Assembly: GCA_944390505.1 (NCBI GenBank)
Contig: CALXQF010000063.1
Location: forward strand, 1 to 7,564
Length of the DNA stretch: 7,564 nt
Direction of reading: 5' to 3'
Source: an uncultured Clostridia bacterium
Lineage (GTDB): Bacteria > Bacillota > Clostridia > TANB77 > CAG-508
Shown here: positions 6,112-7,564 of the stretch, in pieces
Layout: each line of letters opens with the position of its first letter
Numbering within the stretch: the stretch's first letter is position 1
Program-made: the position numbers and the translations under genes
Notes under the pieces: generated by a model
Seen by the model: the letters and a program-made list of their open reading frames with translations, nothing else
Database searches by the model: none
Told to the model about the DNA's origin: nothing

Positions 6112-6837
6112 TTAATTTTCCCAATTATGATATACATTCATTACATCATCTAAATCTTCTAACATATCTAATAGTCTTTGCATTTTCTCTTCGTCTTGTT
6201 CACTTAATTGAATATAGGTAGCAGGTACCATTTGTACCTCTGCCTCTAAAAATTCAAGTCCGTTATTTTCTAATGCTTCTCTGACTTTTGAAAAATCTTC
6301 TGGCGCAGTGGTAATTTCATAACATTCTTCTGTTGTATTAAAATCTTCTGCCCCTGCATCTAGCGCTAACATCATAATATCATCTTCTGATAAATTAGTA
6401 GTCGTTTTATCTATTACAATAACACCTTTTTTGCTAAATAAATAAGATACGCAACCTGTTGTGCCTAGATTTCCTCCTGCTTTGTCAAAAGCATGTCTTA
6501 CATCTGCTGCTGTTCTATTTCTGTTGTCTGTACTTGCTTGTACAATAACTGCTACACCATTTGTCCCATATCCTTCGTAAGTTACTTCTTCATAGTTTTC
6601 ATTATTTCCTGCTCCTGATGCTTTTTTAATTGCATTATTAATAGTATCATTTGGCATGTTATTTGCTTTACATTTTGCAATCACATCTTTTAATTTGGAG
6701 TTTCCAGCCGGGTCAGGACCTCCTTGTTTTACTGCAATTAATAATTCTCTTCCTAGTTTTGTAAATATTTTTCCTCTTGCAGCATCTGCTTTTCCTTTTT
6801 TTGCTGCAATATTGTGCCATTTGCTGTGTCCTGACAT
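6112..6837 (-). CDS. yebC: YebC/PmpR/TACO1-family protein
   Basis: YebC-family proteins were long annotated as transcriptional regulators. More recent work links them to translation, helping ribosomes through difficult sequences such as proline runs. The 241 residues are the normal length. The N-terminus MSGHSKWHNIAAKKGKADAA and the following KLGRELLIAVKQGG, NNMPNDTINNAIKKASG and ASTDNRNRTAADVRHAFDK blocks are hallmarks. The acidic C-terminal domain is complete (DLDDVMNVYHN near the end). The ATG at 6837 follows AAGGAGG with a proper spacer. It is transcribed toward spoIIIAA but separated from it by a terminator-like palindrome, so it is probably a separate unit with some read-through. Function in this organism is inferred from the family. 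Confidence 0.97.
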   Translation of the reverse strand: MSGHSKWHNIAAKKGKADAARGKIFTKLGRELLIAVKQGGPDPAGNSKLKDVIAKCKANNMPNDTINNAIKKASGAGNNENYEEVTYEGYGTNGVAVIVQASTDNRNRTAADVRHAFDKAGGNLGTTGCVSYLFSKKGVIVIDKTTTNLSEDDIMMLALDAGAEDFNTTEECYEITTAPEDFSKVREALENNGLEFLEAEVQMVPATYIQLSEQDEEKMQRLLDMLEDLDDVMNVYHNWEN

Positions 6838-6923
6838 GGTTAATTCCTCCTTCTCGATTTTTTCAGTATTTAAGCTATTTTAAGTTGTTCTATTATATAA
6901 AATTTTTAAGCAACACCATAAGT

Positions 6924-6952
6924 ATTTTACCACATTTTTTCTTGTTTGTGTA
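6924..6952 (-). promoter_or_regulatory. candidate extended -10 promoter for yebC
   Basis: On the minus strand, TACACA (6947-6952) is followed by a 17-bp spacer and then TAAAAT (6924-6929), preceded by TGG as an extended -10. It lies about 90 bases before yebC and inside the decayed DUF362-like frame. A TATAAT at 6892-6897 is closer, but I find no matching -35 for it. Either could serve yebC. Confidence 0.4.
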
Positions 6953-6989
6953 GTATTTCTTTACAAAAATAAACTTTTGCTTTTTCCAT
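6927..6989 (-). pseudogene. decayed N-terminus of a DUF362-type protein (20 codons)
   Basis: An ATG at 6989, with AAAGGA 11 bases upstream, opens a 20-codon frame beginning MEKAKVYFCKEI. From memory of the family, this resembles the start of DUF362 iron-sulfur proteins, which often begin with a KVYFTKEI-like sequence. The frame stops at 6927. A VVK reading in another frame just beyond may be a shifted continuation, but nothing more survives before yebC. It stands directly downstream of a MerR-type promoter, where such redox genes are often found. The alternative is a real 20-residue peptide; the resemblance to a protein start makes decay more likely. Confidence 0.45.
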
Positions 6990-7043
6990 GATTAAATCAT
7001 TCCTTTCTTTTTTTATTTTATAACATCATTGATATTATACCAC

Positions 7044-7074
7044 TTTATATCATTTGGAGTCTACTCCAAGTCAA
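7044..7074 (-). promoter_or_regulatory. MerR-type promoter with 7-2-7 operator
   Basis: On the minus strand, TTGACT (7069-7074) and TATAAA (7044-7049) are separated by a 19-bp spacer. Inside it is the perfect palindrome TTGGAGT-AG-ACTCCAA (7054-7069 overall). An overlong 19-bp spacer with a dyad between -35 and -10 is the signature of promoters activated by MerR-family regulators through DNA distortion. No MerR gene is present in the window. Transcription would start near 7037 and run through the DUF362 remnant to yebC. Confidence 0.65.
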
Positions 7075-7111
7075 TACCTACTGTATAAAAATAGTCTTAT
7101 TATTGTTCTTG

Positions 7112-7204
7112 TTAAACTGTGGCCTTTAATGGTTCTGTCATTGCCAAATAATATGCTGGCGTTGCCAAAACTAACATGTCTGCTTTTCTCATACATACCT
7201 CCAT
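7112..7204 (-). pseudogene. remnant of a flavodoxin / NADPH-dependent FMN reductase
   Basis: A frame from ATG 7204 (or 7192, preceded by GGAGG) to TAA 7112 encodes up to 30 residues, including RKADMLVLATPAYYLAMTEP followed by LKA. This matches the internal flavin-binding stretch of flavodoxin-fold reductases (typically ADxxxLATPVYYxxMSxQLKAxxDR). The expected DR follows only after a shift of frame, where TRT can be read. Both ends of the roughly 180-residue domain are missing. It is therefore a fragment of a once larger gene rather than a gene start, although the GGAGG could allow translation. Confidence 0.55.
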
Positions 7205-7223
7205 TTTTTATCATCTAATAATT

Positions 7224-7349
7224 TTACATATTTTCATATAATGGTATAATAAAATTCAAATTAGTATCCATCGTATCTGACGCTTCATATATAGACTTCA
7301 TATTGTTTGCTTCTGACTCTGGTGCTAATAGATTTTGCATATATTGTTT
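7224..7349 (-). pseudogene. remnant of a glucosaminidase-type domain
   Basis: An open stretch after a TGA (7350-7352) reads KQYMQNLLAPESEA, later LNFIIPLYENM, then TAA at 7224-7226. It resembles the middle of beta-N-acetylglucosaminidase (mannosyl-glycoprotein endo-beta-N-acetylglucosaminidase-like) domains of clostridial cell-wall enzymes, where QYMxNxxAPxSEA and a F.IPVY.NMP block follow each other at about this spacing. Only about 41 codons survive, with no start or ribosome binding site. The family call is from memory of the motif pair and not from a search. Confidence 0.45.
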
Positions 7350-7402
7350 TCATATTGGTTTGTTTTCATGTTTATTGTTCCTCAAAATAGTACTTGTTTT
7401 AT

Positions 7403-7564
7403 TCATATCTTCCAGTTCTCTATTATTTTTTTAGGAATATTTAAATTATCATATCCAATTCCTAATTTGATTGCTTTATCTCTTTCACCATGGCAATCAG
7501 AACCACCGGACATTAGTAAATTTTTATCTTTACAATATTTTTCTAATAATTGTATTTGTTCTTT
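7403..7564 (-). CDS. PHP-domain phosphoesterase, C-terminal 53 codons (partial)
   Basis: The gene enters from the right edge and ends at TGA 7403-7405; the start is outside the window. The tail reads LLMSGGSDCHGERDKAIKLG followed by IGYDNLNIPKKIIENWKI. The GGSDxHG motif with its metal-binding Asp and His, followed by a G.G.gNL.IP ending, is the typical C-terminus of stand-alone PHP-domain metal-dependent phosphoesterases (TrpH/YciV-like). These hydrolyse phosphoester bonds in nucleotides or RNA, but the substrate cannot be told from this part. No clear terminator follows it. Confidence 0.85.
   Translation of the reverse strand, partial: KEQIQLLEKYCKDKNLLMSGGSDCHGERDKAIKLGIGYDNLNIPKKIIENWKI

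Noticed and set aside
6892..6897. TATAAT close to yebC as its main promoter
   Set aside because: No acceptable -35 lies 16-18 bases upstream; TTGCTT is only 10 bases away. It is kept only as a secondary possibility.
1..7564. CRISPR array, tRNA, rRNA or complete insertion sequence
   Set aside because: No regularly spaced long repeats, cloverleaf sequences, rRNA motifs or transposase frame are visible on either strand.

Overview
This is an AT-rich window from an endospore-forming member of the Bacillota, most likely class Clostridia. Every confident gene lies on the minus strand. The core is a complete eight-gene spoIIIA operon (spoIIIAA to spoIIIAH, about 6016 down to 494). It encodes the mother-cell half of the SpoIIIA-SpoIIQ channel that links mother cell and forespore during engulfment. 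The order, lengths and motifs match the known operon. Immediately upstream is yebC (6112-6837), a YebC/PmpR/TACO1-family gene. The right edge carries the last 53 codons of a PHP-domain phosphoesterase (7403-7564).

Layout in the direction of transcription (right to left): PHP gene tail; about 565 bases without an intact gene; yebC; a 43-base near-perfect palindrome that looks like a terminator; spoIIIAA, AB, AC, AD; a 125-base gap with a REP-like repeat and nested hairpin; spoIIIAE, AF, AG, AH; then a 493-base gene-free left end. Three genes are best read from internal starts chosen by their ribosome binding sites: spoIIIAA from GTG at 6016, spoIIIAC from ATG at 4522 and spoIIIAE from ATG at 3807.

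How the operon works, from knowledge of the family: SpoIIIAA is a secretion-type ATPase. SpoIIIAB resembles part of the type II secretion platform. AC, AD and AE are polytopic membrane proteins. AF, AG and AH carry ring-building (YscJ/FliF-like) domains, with AG and AH forming rings between the two membranes. All eight are present and intact, so the channel should be functional.

The less ordinary parts are the two flanks and one internal gap. Between the PHP gene and yebC I read three short decayed reading frames on the same strand. They resemble a glucosaminidase-type domain, a flavodoxin/NADPH-dependent FMN reductase, and the N-terminus of a DUF362 protein. Between the last two sits an apparently intact MerR-type promoter (19-bp spacer containing a perfect 7-2-7 palindrome). 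This looks like the remains of a MerR-controlled redox cluster whose promoter now points at yebC. The left end holds a less AT-rich 49-codon open frame abutting spoIIIAH, three consecutive hairpins, and a good leftward sigma-A-type promoter whose -10 lies inside a 20-bp palindrome. I do not see a clear new biological system. The orphan MerR-type promoter and the repeat inside the sporulation operon are the best leads.
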